The notes below the pieces were generated by a model. That model was not told the origin of the DNA, made no database searches, and saw nothing but the letters and a program-made list of their open reading frames with translations. Positions 43,931-52,316 of a DNA stretch of 64,000 nucleotides are shown in pieces; the stretch's first letter is position 1; the number at the start of each line of letters is the position of its first letter. Origin of the DNA: Planococcus halotolerans (GTDB taxonomy: Bacteria; Bacillota; Bacilli; Bacillales_A; Planococcaceae); contig NZ_QLZR01000005.1 of the NCBI RefSeq assembly GCF_003289955.1, forward strand, positions 62,001 through 126,000, given 5' to 3'. The position numbers and the translations under genes were made by a program.

Positions 43931-43945
43931 TGAAAATAATTCTCA
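43931..43945 (+). promoter_or_regulatory. Fur box 1 of the siderophore operon
   Basis: TGAAAATAATTCTCA matches the 7-1-7 Fur consensus TGATAATNATTATCA except for two bases. It lies just upstream of the -35 box. Confidence 0.7.
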
Positions 43946-43953
43946 TTTAATCG

Positions 43954-43981
43954 TTGACACCTAATTTCCAACTGCTATACT
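43954..43981 (+). promoter_or_regulatory. Sigma-A promoter of the siderophore operon
   Basis: TTGACA (43954-43959) and TATACT (43976-43981) are 16 bases apart. The pair is placed between two Fur boxes. Confidence 0.8.
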
Positions 43982-43997
43982 TAAATTTGTGAGAGAG

Positions 43998-44017
43998 TGA
44001 TAATGATTATCACTATC
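43998..44017 (+). promoter_or_regulatory. Fur box 2 of the siderophore operon
   Basis: TGATAATGATTATCA (43998-44012) is a perfect 7-1-7 Fur site, and GATAATGATTATCACTATC matches the classical 19-bp box at 18 of 19 positions. It covers the region just after the transcription start. Confidence 0.93.
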
Positions 44018-44063
44018 ATAATCAGTCAAGTAAGTTTTTATTGGAAACGGATGAGGGTCAGTC

Positions 44064-45014
44064 ATGAAAAAAAGATATTTAATACCAGCATTATTCATAC
44101 TGTCTGTCATTTCGCTGTTTGTCGGAGTTAGCAGTATCAGTCCATTAGATCTGCTGGATTTCCAGTCGGAAGAAACACAGATTTTCCTGATCAGCCGTCT
44201 GCCAAGGCTGGTAGCCATATTGCTGGCGGGTGCAGGTATGAGTATGGCAGGACTCATCATGCAGCAATTGAGCCGCAATAAATTTGTGTCGCCAACGACA
44301 GCAGGTACACTCGATGCTACAAGGCTTGGGATTCTCGTTTCAATGCTCATGTTCGCTAATGCGTCCATGATTGAGAAAATGGCTGTAGCTTTCGTATTTG
44401 CTTTAGCGGGTACATTCCTGTTTATGCAAATTCTCAACCGCATCAAATTCAAAGATGCGATTTTCATTCCTTTGGTCGGTTTGATGTTCGGGAATATCCT
44501 TTCTTCCATTACAACGTTTTTCGCATACCGCGCGGATGTTATCCAGAACATGTCCGCCTGGCTGCAGGGAGATTTTTCGATGGTCATGAAAGGGAGCTAC
44601 GAGCTGCTTTACATCAGTGTTCCGGTGTTTATCATCGCTTATCTGTACGCCAACCGCTTTACGGTTGCCGGCATGGGTGAGGATTTCTCGAAGAACTTGG
44701 GACTGAAATACCGCAGCATCGTCAACATCGGCTTGACACTTGTTGCGCTGATTACAGCGACAGTCGTTTTGACAGTAGGCGTCATCCCGTTTCTCGGGTT
44801 GATCATCCCGAATATCGTCTCAATTTTCAAAGGAGACCATTTACAGAAAACATTGCCGCATACAGCGATGCTTGGAGCCATATTCTTGCTGCTGTGCGAT
44901 ATTCTAGGAAGAGTTTTGATTTACCCGTATGAAATTTCCATCAGCCTGATGGTCGGTGTCATCGGAAGCTTCATCTTCCTCTTCTTACTGTTTAGGAGGA
45001 AGGCGTATGCGTGA
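44064..45014 (+). CDS. yclN: Iron-siderophore ABC transporter permease (YclN-like)
   Basis: The 316-residue FecCD-family permease has eight to nine membrane helices, with the coupling segment near DFSKNLGLKYR and the motif FLGLIIPNIV. Length and order of the operon match B. subtilis YclN of the petrobactin importer YclNOPQ. It is the first gene behind a promoter with two Fur boxes, so it is expressed under iron limitation. It overlaps the second permease gene by eight bases. Confidence 0.9.
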   Translation: MKKRYLIPALFILSVISLFVGVSSISPLDLLDFQSEETQIFLISRLPRLVAILLAGAGMSMAGLIMQQLSRNKFVSPTTAGTLDATRLGILVSMLMFANASMIEKMAVAFVFALAGTFLFMQILNRIKFKDAIFIPLVGLMFGNILSSITTFFAYRADVIQNMSAWLQGDFSMVMKGSYELLYISVPVFIIAYLYANRFTVAGMGEDFSKNLGLKYRSIVNIGLTLVALITATVVLTVGVIPFLGLIIPNIVSIFKGDHLQKTLPHTAMLGAIFLLLCDILGRVLIYPYEISISLMVGVIGSFIFLFLLFRRKAYA

Positions 45015-45957
45015 TTTACATAAGATGCTCATACTTGTGGCCTTGGCTCTGGCCGCTTGTGGAGTTTATCTCTTCCATGACCTGAACGGAAGTTTCGATT
45101 ATGCACTGCCGAGACGCGGCATTAAAGTGTTCGCCATGGTGCTGACAGGAATAGCGATTGCTTATGCAACAGTGGTTTTCCAGACCATAACGCATAACCG
45201 GATCCTGACGCCGAGCATCATGGGACTCGACTCGCTGTATATGCTGCTCCAGACTTTGCTGATCTTCTTCCTTGGATCCGATCACATCAGCATTATGAAC
45301 AGACAAGTCAATTTCATCTTATCAATAGCGGCCATGGTCATTTTCGCTTTATTGTTCTATCATTTCCTATTTAAAAAAGGAAATCAGCCGATTTACTTCC
45401 TATTATTAATCGGCATCATTTTCGGTACGTTTTTCGGAAGCATTTCGACCTTCCTGCAAGTATTGATCGACCCCAATGAATTCCAGATTGTCCAGGACCA
45501 GATGTTCGCGAGTTTCAATAATGTCAATTCGGACCTGGTCTGGCTTTCACTAATTGTAATCGTTGTGCTGATCGCATTTGCATGGAAGCATAACGCGTCA
45601 CTCGATGTGCTGTCGCTCGGACGGGACACGGCGTTGAACCTGGGAGTCAATTATGATTCACTTGTCCGCTATATGCTTATCCTTTCCGCGGTTTTAATCG
45701 CTGTTGCCACAGCACTTGTTGGTCCGATTACATTCTTCGGCCTGATTGTGGCGAACCTGTCCTACCAGTTTTTCAAATCCTATAAACATTCAGTGTTGCT
45801 GCTTGGTGCCATTGTCATCAGTGTTCTGGCCTTGGTCGGCGGACAATGGGTAGTGGAGAGGCTCTTCACTTTCAACACGACGCTCAGCGTCATCATCAAC
45901 TTCATCGGTGGAATTTACTTCATCTATCTACTATTAAAGGAGAGTCGGGCTAAATGA
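45007..45957 (+). CDS. yclO: Iron-siderophore ABC transporter permease (YclO-like)
   Basis: The 316-residue second FecCD permease pairs with the product of the previous gene to form the membrane channel. It has eight or nine helices and the segment GPITFFGLIVANLSYQ, equivalent to the coupling region. ATG 45007 follows AGGAGGA and lies within the end of yclN. It overlaps the ATPase gene by four bases. Confidence 0.9.
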   Translation: MRDLHKMLILVALALAACGVYLFHDLNGSFDYALPRRGIKVFAMVLTGIAIAYATVVFQTITHNRILTPSIMGLDSLYMLLQTLLIFFLGSDHISIMNRQVNFILSIAAMVIFALLFYHFLFKKGNQPIYFLLLIGIIFGTFFGSISTFLQVLIDPNEFQIVQDQMFASFNNVNSDLVWLSLIVIVVLIAFAWKHNASLDVLSLGRDTALNLGVNYDSLVRYMLILSAVLIAVATALVGPITFFGLIVANLSYQFFKSYKHSVLLLGAIVISVLALVGGQWVVERLFTFNTTLSVIINFIGGIYFIYLLLKESRAK

Positions 45958-46715
45958 TCCAAGTACGTGAATTGAGCAAGCTTTACGGAAAAAAACAAGT
46001 CGTGGAAAATGTCACTGTTGATATCCAAAGGGGCCAGATCACGTCTTTCATCGGCCCGAACGGAGCCGGGAAATCGACGCTTTTATCAATGGTCAGCCGG
46101 CTTCTAGATGCGGACACCGGTGAAGTGCTGATCGATTCGACGAACACGAAAAAAATGAAATCCAATGAATTATCAAAACGGGTATCGATTTTGAAACAGT
46201 CGAATTTCATGAATGTGCGGTTGACAATTCGCGAATTGGTTTCATTTGGACGTTTTCCTTATTCCAAGGGACGCTTGAATGATGAAGATGAAAAAATGGT
46301 GGATCAGGCAATTGCCTACATGGATTTGGCTGAAATGGAGCATGCCTATCTGGATGAACTGTCCGGAGGCCAGCGCCAACGTGCATTTATTGCCATGGTC
46401 ATTGCCCAGGATACGGATTATGTGCTTCTTGATGAGCCATTGAACAACCTGGATATGAAACATTCAGTACAAATCATGAAAATTCTGCGCCGCCTTGTTG
46501 ATGAGCTTGGCAAGACTGTCATCATCGTTTTGCACGACATCAATTTCGCTTCGGTCTATTCGGACCGGATTGTCGCATTGAAAAACGGCCGTGTCGTAAA
46601 AGACGGGCCGACAGAAGAAATTATTCAAAGTGCAGCATTAAAAGAAATCTACGATATGGATATTCCGATTCAGCAGATGAACAATTGCCGAATTTGCGTG
46701 TATTTCAATTCTTAA
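45954..46715 (+). CDS. yclP: Iron-siderophore ABC transporter ATPase (YclP-like)
   Basis: The 253-residue ATPase has Walker A GPNGAGKST (about 34-42), signature LSGGQRQRAFIAM, Walker B YVLLDEPLNNLDM and H-loop VLHDIN. The DEPLNNLD form is typical of siderophore importers (FepC/YclP). It energises the YclNO permease. Confidence 0.92.
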   Translation: MIQVRELSKLYGKKQVVENVTVDIQRGQITSFIGPNGAGKSTLLSMVSRLLDADTGEVLIDSTNTKKMKSNELSKRVSILKQSNFMNVRLTIRELVSFGRFPYSKGRLNDEDEKMVDQAIAYMDLAEMEHAYLDELSGGQRQRAFIAMVIAQDTDYVLLDEPLNNLDMKHSVQIMKILRRLVDELGKTVIIVLHDINFASVYSDRIVALKNGRVVKDGPTEEIIQSAALKEIYDMDIPIQQMNNCRICVYFNS

Positions 46716-46736
46716 AAAAGAGGAGCTCGACGAAAA

Positions 46737-47696
46737 ATGAAAAAATTATTATTGATTGCATTCACATTAATGATGGTTGCTTTCCTTGCAGCATGTGGCG
46801 CGGACGAAGAAGCGACAGATTCAAAAACAGCTGCGGCAGACACGAAAGAAGCCAGCACTGAAACGATAACAGTTACTCACGAACTTGGCGAAACGACTTT
46901 TGACAAAAATCCTGAAAAAGTAGTCGTATTCGACTTCGGTATTCTTGATTCGATGGATAAACTGGGCATCGAAGCTGTAGCAGGTGTGCCGCAAGCAAAC
47001 ATGCCTTCATATCTTGAAAAATTCGCTGACGCTGAAAAGTATGAAAATGTCGGTACTTTGAAAGAAGCCGATTTTGAAGCGATCCATGCGATGAAACCGG
47101 ATCTTATCATCATCTCTGGCCGTCAGGCTGCTATGTATGAAGAGTTTTCTGATATCGCTCCAACAGTTCACCTGGGTGTGGATACAACGAAATACATGGA
47201 GTCTTTTGAAAGCAATATGAACACTCTTGGTGAAATCTTCGGTAAAGAAGATGAAGTAAAAGAAGAGCTGGCTGCAATTGAAACCCAAATCGAAGATGTT
47301 AAAGCAAGTGCAACAGACGAAAAAGCCCTAATCGTTTTGGCGAATGAAGGCAAAATAAGTGCATACGGAGCGGCTTCACGTTTCGGAATCATCCATGATG
47401 TTTTCGGTGTAAAACAAGCGGATGAAGGCATTGAAGCTTCTACTCACGGACAAAGCATTTCGTTTGAATACATCCTGGAAACAAACCCGGATATGATGTT
47501 TGTTGTCGACCGCAACGCTGCAGTCGGTACGGATGCAAGTGCGAAAGACTCTCTTGAAAATGAATTGGTGCAAAAAACAACTGCTTATAAAGAAGATAAA
47601 ATCATCTACCTTGACCCGGATTACTGGTACCTGTCTGGTGGCGGACTGCAATCTGTCAGCGAAATGGTTAAAGAAATCCAATCTGCATTCGAATAA
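46737..47696 (+). CDS. yclQ: Siderophore-binding lipoprotein (YclQ-like)
   Basis: The 319-residue binding protein has a signal peptide with lipobox LAAC and the periplasmic-binding fold 2 of TroA/FecB type (EKVVVFDFGILDSMDKLG, MKPDLIIISGRQ, and a C-terminal YLDPDYWYLSGGG). The close fit to YclQ suggests petrobactin or a similar catecholate as ligand. It is the last gene of the operon, ended by a strong hairpin. A different catecholate cannot be excluded. Confidence 0.88.
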   Translation: MKKLLLIAFTLMMVAFLAACGADEEATDSKTAAADTKEASTETITVTHELGETTFDKNPEKVVVFDFGILDSMDKLGIEAVAGVPQANMPSYLEKFADAEKYENVGTLKEADFEAIHAMKPDLIIISGRQAAMYEEFSDIAPTVHLGVDTTKYMESFESNMNTLGEIFGKEDEVKEELAAIETQIEDVKASATDEKALIVLANEGKISAYGAASRFGIIHDVFGVKQADEGIEASTHGQSISFEYILETNPDMMFVVDRNAAVGTDASAKDSLENELVQKTTAYKEDKIIYLDPDYWYLSGGGLQSVSEMVKEIQSAFE

Positions 47697-47701
47697 GAGC
47701 G

Positions 47702-47742
47702 AACAATACTCAGCGGGCTGCTTACCGCTGAGTATTGTTTTA
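47702..47742 (+). terminator. Terminator after yclQ
   Basis: A 15-bp perfect stem AACAATACTCAGCGG/CCGCTGAGTATTGTT is followed by TTT. Confidence 0.9.
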
Positions 47743-47809
47743 ACTGTCGATATTACACAACACAGTTCAAAATAATTTAGGGTATATATTCGAATAGGGG
47801 GATATAAAA

Positions 47810-48112
47810 ATGTTCGTGCAAATGAAAACTTTTGTTGTAAAAGAAGGAACTTCGCAGATTGTGTTAGGTCGTTTTGCGGGGCAGAACAAATTGGCGGAAC
47901 AGCCTGGGTTTATTGACCGTACCATTCTGAAAAAGGATGTCCGCCGCGGTGACGAAGAAGTGATTCTTTATGTCCGCTGGGAATCCAAAGAGGACTGGAA
48001 GAATTGGGAGAAGCATCCTGACCATATCGCTGGCCATAAAGCGAAAATCGGGAAACCGAAACCTGATCACATTATCGAAGTCACTCAGAACACTTTCCAC
48101 GTGCATGAATAA
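47810..48112 (+). CDS. HmoA/IsdG-like heme-degrading monooxygenase
   Basis: The 100-residue protein fits the ABM ferredoxin-like fold: a first strand FVQMKTF, a central EQPGFIDRTILKK, and the block VRWESKEDWKNWEKHPDH typical of HmoA/HmoB, with the W and H expected near heme. The N-terminal catalytic Asn of IsdG is not obvious. It probably frees iron from heme, which suits its place after a siderophore operon. It has its own leader and GGGGGAT ribosome site; no Fur box is seen before it. Confidence 0.75.
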   Translation: MFVQMKTFVVKEGTSQIVLGRFAGQNKLAEQPGFIDRTILKKDVRRGDEEVILYVRWESKEDWKNWEKHPDHIAGHKAKIGKPKPDHIIEVTQNTFHVHE

Positions 48113-48129
48113 GCAAGCGAATGAAGCAG

Positions 48130-48161
48130 AAGGCGAACTGGATTTCCGGTTCGCTTTTTTG
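48130..48161 (+). terminator. Terminator after the HmoA-like gene
   Basis: The stem AAGGCGAACTGG/CCGGTTCGCTTT (one mismatch) is followed by a T-run. Confidence 0.85.
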
Positions 48162-48219
48162 TTTCATTAAATGAAGCAGAAGTCCTTCTATGATAAACTG
48201 AATATACTGAAGAAAGAGG

Positions 48220-48855
48220 GTGAAGGCTATCAAACGTCTATTCTATGCACTGGGAATGGCGACTTTGATCGGTTTTTTTGCAATCTTGACAAGTTATACG
48301 AACGAAGGATTTCTGGAGCTTGATCTGCGTACGATGGAATGGCTTCATGGCAATGTCTTTCTGGATGCATTATCGATTTTCGGTGAACGGTGGATGATCT
48401 TCGTTGTCAGTTTGGGCTTGATGGTTTTCCTTTGGCTCAAAAGGGAGAATTACAGGGGCATGTTTTTTGTGTTTTTGACAGTCGGAGCCGGTAATGGTCT
48501 GAATGAACTGATGGAGTACTTTTTTGTAAATGAAAGACCGGATCTTCCGAGGGGACTGGAAACTTTCGGTTTTCCATCAAGTCATGCCATGGTCGGGTTA
48601 TTATTCTTCTTCACTCTGGCTTACTTCCTGACGGATCATATGGCGTCCAAATATGCCCGCTGGCTGATCTGGCTGCTTACAGTAATTATGGTGGCATTAG
48701 TTGGACTGTCACGGGTGGCAGGCGGCGAACATTTCTTTTCGGATGTATTGGCGGGCTGGTTTGCAGGTTACTCCTGGTTTGTGGCGGTTGCTGTCTGGTA
48801 CGAAATGAGGGAATATTTTCTCAGGAAACGACATCAAAACATAGAAAGAGGATGA
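48220..48855 (+). CDS. PAP2-family membrane phosphatase
   Basis: The 211-residue protein has five to six membrane helices and a PAP2 active site: RP in VNERPDLP, the PSSHAM motif and SRVAGGEHFFSD with the catalytic histidine. The lysine seven residues before RP in the first motif is Glu here. It may dephosphorylate undecaprenyl or other lipid pyrophosphates. The start is uncertain: GTG 48220 directly abuts AAAGAGG, and the codon ATC at 48229 would have normal spacing, while the next ATG (48256) would remove the first positive residues. Confidence 0.75.
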   Translation: MKAIKRLFYALGMATLIGFFAILTSYTNEGFLELDLRTMEWLHGNVFLDALSIFGERWMIFVVSLGLMVFLWLKRENYRGMFFVFLTVGAGNGLNELMEYFFVNERPDLPRGLETFGFPSSHAMVGLLFFFTLAYFLTDHMASKYARWLIWLLTVIMVALVGLSRVAGGEHFFSDVLAGWFAGYSWFVAVAVWYEMREYFLRKRHQNIERG

Positions 48856-48887
48856 CCGCTGAGCGGACATCCTCTTTCTATGTTTTT
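48836..48887. terminator. Bidirectional terminator between the PAP2 gene and amtB
   Basis: An 18-bp perfect stem (48836-48853 with 48869-48886) overlaps the last codons of the PAP2 gene and touches the stop of the convergent amtB gene. Confidence 0.92.
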
Positions 48888-50166
48888 AAGATTTTGAGGT
48901 TGCTGAAGCTTCGCCTAATTGGTTGAGGCGGTTGGCAAAAGAATCTCCAGTACCGGAAGACCCCTGCAAAACTTCGTCCATTGAATATGCTTGTGATCCG
49001 TGTTCTGCGAAATCCAAGCCGCTTTCTTCTTCTTCAGCAGAAACACGCAGAGGAACAAAAAGGCTGATGGCTCCAAGTACAAGTCCTGTTGCAATAGAAG
49101 TCCAAGCGACTACTGCGAGAACGCCTACAGTTTGAATACCGAGAATTTCCGGGCCGCCACCATACAGCAAGCCTCCTGAAGTATCAAACAACCCGATTGC
49201 AATCGTTCCCCAAATTCCGGCGATTCCGTGGACTGAGATGGCGCCGACCGGATCGTCGACACGGATTTTTGAATCCAGTAAACGAATGGCTTCGGTCATA
49301 ATGACACCAGCCGCCAGACCGATTACAATGGCGCCGATAAATGAAACATTCGCTGCGCCGGCTGTAATTCCGACAAGCCCTGCAAGTGCGCCGTTCAATG
49401 TCAATGAAGGATCGATTTGTCCATATTTTAAGCGAGTATAGCCTGCGGTTGCAAGAACGCCGGCAGAAGCTGCCAATAAAGTGTTGGCAATCACTGAAGG
49501 AACCAGCTCCGGATCGGCTGCCAGTGTACTGCCGCCGTTAAATCCGAACCATCCAAGCCACAGGATGAAAACTCCCAATGCGCCGAGCGGAATATTATGC
49601 CCTGGAATTGAGTTGACAATCTTTCCATTATATTTGCCGATACGAGGGCCGATTTTCCAGGCTGCAACAAATGCTGCAACGGCCCCAGTCAAATGAACGA
49701 CAGTTGAACCGGCAAAATCGATAAAGCCAAGTCCGGCCAGCCAGCCATCCGCCCAGATCCAATGTCCGACGACTGGATAAATGACTGCGGTGATAGCGAC
49801 AGTCAATAAAATATATGCCGACAGATTCACCCGTTCTGCAACGGCCCCAGAAACGATAGTTGCGCAAGTTGCCGCGAAAACTGCCTGGAAGACGAAGAAC
49901 GCGATGTCTGCGTCACCTAAAAGCGCAAATCCTTGTGTACCGATCATGCCGAAAGCTGATGGTCCAAACATAAGAGCAAATCCGACGATAAAATAAAGAA
50001 TAGAACCTAACGATATAGTAATGATATTTTTCATTAAAATATTCAATGTATTTTTTGAACGTGTAAATCCTGATTCTACCATGGCAAACCCGGCATGCAT
50101 GAAAAAGACAAGCATAGCGCCGAGCATAATCCATATCATATCAACTGAGCCTTGTACTGCTTCCAT
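48886..50166 (-). CDS. amtB: Ammonium transporter AmtB/NrgA
   Basis: The 426-residue protein has 11 membrane helices. Family marks include the N-terminal FFMHAGFAMVESG, the DFAGSTVVHLTGA segment with the first pore histidine, and HGIAGIWGTIAIG with the second. It conducts ammonium when external nitrogen is low and is regulated by the PII protein encoded upstream, 12 bases before it. A C-terminal tail of about 40 polar residues is the docking region for PII. Order glnK-amtB differs from nrgAB of B. subtilis, where the transporter gene is first. Confidence 0.94.
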   Translation of the reverse strand: MEAVQGSVDMIWIMLGAMLVFFMHAGFAMVESGFTRSKNTLNILMKNIITISLGSILYFIVGFALMFGPSAFGMIGTQGFALLGDADIAFFVFQAVFAATCATIVSGAVAERVNLSAYILLTVAITAVIYPVVGHWIWADGWLAGLGFIDFAGSTVVHLTGAVAAFVAAWKIGPRIGKYNGKIVNSIPGHNIPLGALGVFILWLGWFGFNGGSTLAADPELVPSVIANTLLAASAGVLATAGYTRLKYGQIDPSLTLNGALAGLVGITAGAANVSFIGAIVIGLAAGVIMTEAIRLLDSKIRVDDPVGAISVHGIAGIWGTIAIGLFDTSGGLLYGGGPEILGIQTVGVLAVVAWTSIATGLVLGAISLFVPLRVSAEEEESGLDFAEHGSQAYSMDEVLQGSSGTGDSFANRLNQLGEASATSKS

Positions 50167-50178
50167 CCAATCTCCTCC

Positions 50179-50520
50179 TTATCCGACCGCGACATCGCCG
50201 CGCTCTTTCGTTCTGATTCTGATTGCTTCTTCTACAGCGAAAATGAAAATCTTTCCGTCTCCAACTTCTCCGGTTGCCGCATAGTCCAGAAGAGCTTCTA
50301 TGATCGCTTCCACTTTCGAATCTTCTACCACCATCTCTAACTTTAATTTTGGTGAAAACTCCATTTTATAAGTATTCCCTCGGAACATGCCGATTCGCCC
50401 TTCTTGTTTGCCTATTCCTGCAATTTCCGTAACACTTAACCCGTCAATGCCTTCAAGAGCTAAAGCTTGTCGAACGTCACCGAAAACGGACGGACGGATA
50501 ATAGTCTCAATCTTTTTCAT
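50179..50520 (-). CDS. glnK: PII nitrogen regulatory protein GlnK/NrgB
   Basis: The 113-residue PII protein has the T-loop with Tyr in GNTYKMEF (about residues 48-55), the B-loop EVGDGKIFIF and the C-loop RTKERG. It senses 2-oxoglutarate and ATP/ADP and blocks AmtB by docking. AGGAGGAAG precedes the ATG. It is first in the operon, behind a promoter covered by GlnR/TnrA boxes. Uridylylation is not expected in Bacillales. Confidence 0.93.
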   Translation of the reverse strand: MKKIETIIRPSVFGDVRQALALEGIDGLSVTEIAGIGKQEGRIGMFRGNTYKMEFSPKLKLEMVVEDSKVEAIIEALLDYAATGEVGDGKIFIFAVEEAIRIRTKERGDVAVG

Positions 50521-50536
50521 ACTCTTCCTCCTATGA

Positions 50537-50553
50537 TGTTAGATTTTCTAACA
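50537..50553 (-). promoter_or_regulatory. GlnR/TnrA box 1 before glnK
   Basis: TGTTAGATTTTCTAACA fits the consensus TGTNANAWWWTNTNACA at all positions. It lies in the leader, downstream of the probable transcription start. Confidence 0.88.
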
Positions 50554-50561
50554 TGAAATAA

Positions 50562-50578
50562 TGTTAGGTTTCTTAACA
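50562..50578 (-). promoter_or_regulatory. GlnR/TnrA box 2, over the glnK -10 region
   Basis: TGTTAGGTTTCTTAACA matches the consensus with two mismatches and is centred 25 bp from box 1. It overlaps the end of the -10 box TATTAT. Confidence 0.75.
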
Positions 50579-50606
50579 TAATAAATAAAATTTTCAGATA
50601 ATGCAA
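50578..50606 (-). promoter_or_regulatory. Promoter of glnK-amtB
   Basis: On the minus strand TTGCAT (50606-50601) and TATTAT (50583-50578) are 17 bases apart. Box 2 covers its start side, which fits GlnR repression. Confidence 0.75.
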
Positions 50607-50623
50607 GCATTTTTTGAAATCAA

Positions 50624-50640
50624 TGTTATAAAAGTTAACA
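50624..50640. promoter_or_regulatory. GlnR/TnrA box 3 between glnK and the glycosylase gene
   Basis: TGTTATAAAAGTTAACA matches the consensus with one mismatch. It is about 60 bases upstream of the glnK start point and could serve TnrA activation. It is followed by another dyad, TAACATTT/AAATGTTA (50636-50654), near the -10 of the plus-strand gene. Confidence 0.78.
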
Positions 50641-50675
50641 TTTCATAAATGTTATACTTATTTTGAGGTGATTTT

Positions 50676-51320
50676 ATGTATAAAATCAGTGAGGAACTTG
50701 TGGCATTAGGATTAAAGCGTATAGAAGGATTTTCAGTGGAAGGATTTGTGCGGGGTAGCGGTCCTTTGGAGCCGGCAGTCATGCTTGTCGGTGAAGCACC
50801 GGGAGAAAATGAATTGGAAACTGGAATTCCTTTCACCGGCAGAGCAGGGAAAGAATTAATGGAATCCCTGGCAAGTGTCGGGCTTAGCCGTGAAGATGTG
50901 TATATAACGAGTGCTGTAAGAAGCCGGCCGTATAAATGGGGGGTTAAGAAAAAGCGGAACGGAGAAACGGTGGAAAGAAAATATAACCGTGCGCCGACAA
51001 AAAAAGAGATTATCGCCCATGCTCCGATTCTTGATGCAGAAATAAAGGATATCAGGCCGCCGCTGATCGTTACTTTGGGCAACGTTGGATTACAGCGGCT
51101 GATTGGCCCGCAGGCAAAAGTGACGGAACTGCATGGTGTGTTGCTGGAAACCCCTGTATTGACATGGGACGAAGAGGCAGGGATGTTCAAAGAAACTGAA
51201 GAGAATTACCATATCTTCCCGACTTTTCATCCGGCCAGTGTTTTTTATAATCCTCCGGTACGTTATTTAAAAGAGGATGATTGGCGGAAATTGGGCGAAA
51301 TCCTGAAGATGAAAAGGTGA
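50676..51320 (+). CDS. Uracil-DNA glycosylase-like protein without iron-sulfur cysteines
   Basis: The 214-residue protein has the family 4 type motif 1 GEAPGENE (39-46), the TGRAGKELM block and motif 2 HPAS (185-188). Family 4 enzymes bind a 4Fe-4S cluster through four cysteines; this protein contains no cysteine at all. It may be an active cluster-free branch or have another role in DNA repair. It has an AT-rich promoter (TATACT at 50653-50658) shared with dyads of the nitrogen regulator region, and GAGGTG before ATG. Confidence 0.75.
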   Translation: MYKISEELVALGLKRIEGFSVEGFVRGSGPLEPAVMLVGEAPGENELETGIPFTGRAGKELMESLASVGLSREDVYITSAVRSRPYKWGVKKKRNGETVERKYNRAPTKKEIIAHAPILDAEIKDIRPPLIVTLGNVGLQRLIGPQAKVTELHGVLLETPVLTWDEEAGMFKETEENYHIFPTFHPASVFYNPPVRYLKEDDWRKLGEILKMKR

Positions 51321-51421
51321 ACGAATAATCGAATATCTTTCTTTGTTGAAAAAAGTTGCACTAAGGAAACTTTAAGGATACAATAACGATATTCAGCAAG
51401 AGTGGAAGGAAGTCATGGGAT

Positions 51422-52231
51422 ATGGACAGTGCAGTCTTATTTGCTTTGGGGCTCACGCTATTTGCCGGTTTAGCCACCGGTATCGGCAGTTTGCTGGCGT
51501 TTTTTGCTTCACGGACCAATACTAAATTTTTATCCGTTTCTTTAGGATTTTCAGCAGGTGTAATGATATATGTTTCTATGATTGAGATTTTCTTCAAAGC
51601 AAAAGATTCGCTAACCGGGGCTCATGGTGAAAGTATGGGGTATTGGCTGACGCTCGCCGGCTTTTTCGGCGGAATGGTTTTTATGGCCGCTTTGGACCGT
51701 GTCTTGCCTCAGCTCGGGAATCCACATGAAGTTAAGACGATTGAGGATATGGATACGGGGCCGACCAACGATGAATATGCCAGATTGCGGAAAATGGGCA
51801 TCTTTACAGCGCTTGCCATCGGAATCCACAATTTTCCGGAAGGAATCGCTACATTCATGTCGGCGATCCAGGACCCGGCGCTCGGTATCGCGATTGCAAT
51901 TGCGGTGGCCATCCATAATATTCCGGAAGGCATTGCGGTTTCCGTGCCGATTTATTATGCGTCCGGCAGCCGAAAAAAAGCTTTGCTTTACAGTGTTCTT
52001 TCGGGGATTTCAGAACCGATTGGCGCAATCGCCGCCTGGCTGTTCCTGATGCCGTTTTTGAGTGATACACTTTTTGGCATCGTCTTTGCGTCGGTAGCCG
52101 GAATTATGGTCTTTATTTCATTGGATGAATTATTGCCTGCCGCCAAACGCTATGACGAAGCGCATTTATCGATTTATGGTTTGGTAGCCGGTATGGCAGT
52201 GATGGCTGTTAGCCTTGTATTAGTGACATAA
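51422..52231 (+). CDS. zupT: ZIP-family metal transporter (ZupT-like)
   Basis: The 269-residue protein has eight membrane helices with the two metal-site helices HNFPEGIATF and HNIPEGIAVSVP, and ISLDELLPAA near the end, as in ZupT. It imports zinc and other divalent metals. GGAAGGAAG lies before the start; an ATG seven bases earlier is in another frame. No Zur box was recognised upstream. A hairpin with G-T pairs at 52243-52281 follows. Confidence 0.88.
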   Translation: MDSAVLFALGLTLFAGLATGIGSLLAFFASRTNTKFLSVSLGFSAGVMIYVSMIEIFFKAKDSLTGAHGESMGYWLTLAGFFGGMVFMAALDRVLPQLGNPHEVKTIEDMDTGPTNDEYARLRKMGIFTALAIGIHNFPEGIATFMSAIQDPALGIAIAIAVAIHNIPEGIAVSVPIYYASGSRKKALLYSVLSGISEPIGAIAAWLFLMPFLSDTLFGIVFASVAGIMVFISLDELLPAAKRYDEAHLSIYGLVAGMAVMAVSLVLVT

Positions 52232-52242
52232 TTGAACTCCGG

Positions 52243-52281
52243 CGCTTTCGTCTCCTTTTTAAAAGGGGCGGAAGCGTTTTT
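52243..52281 (+). terminator. Imperfect terminator after the ZIP gene
   Basis: CGCTTTCG and CGGAAGCG arms with inner CTCC/GGGG pairing form a G-T-rich stem followed by TTTTTCC. Confidence 0.6.
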
Positions 52282-52316
52282 CCTTTTGCGCAGCTTCTTG
52301 CTTGAAAAAAGCATGC

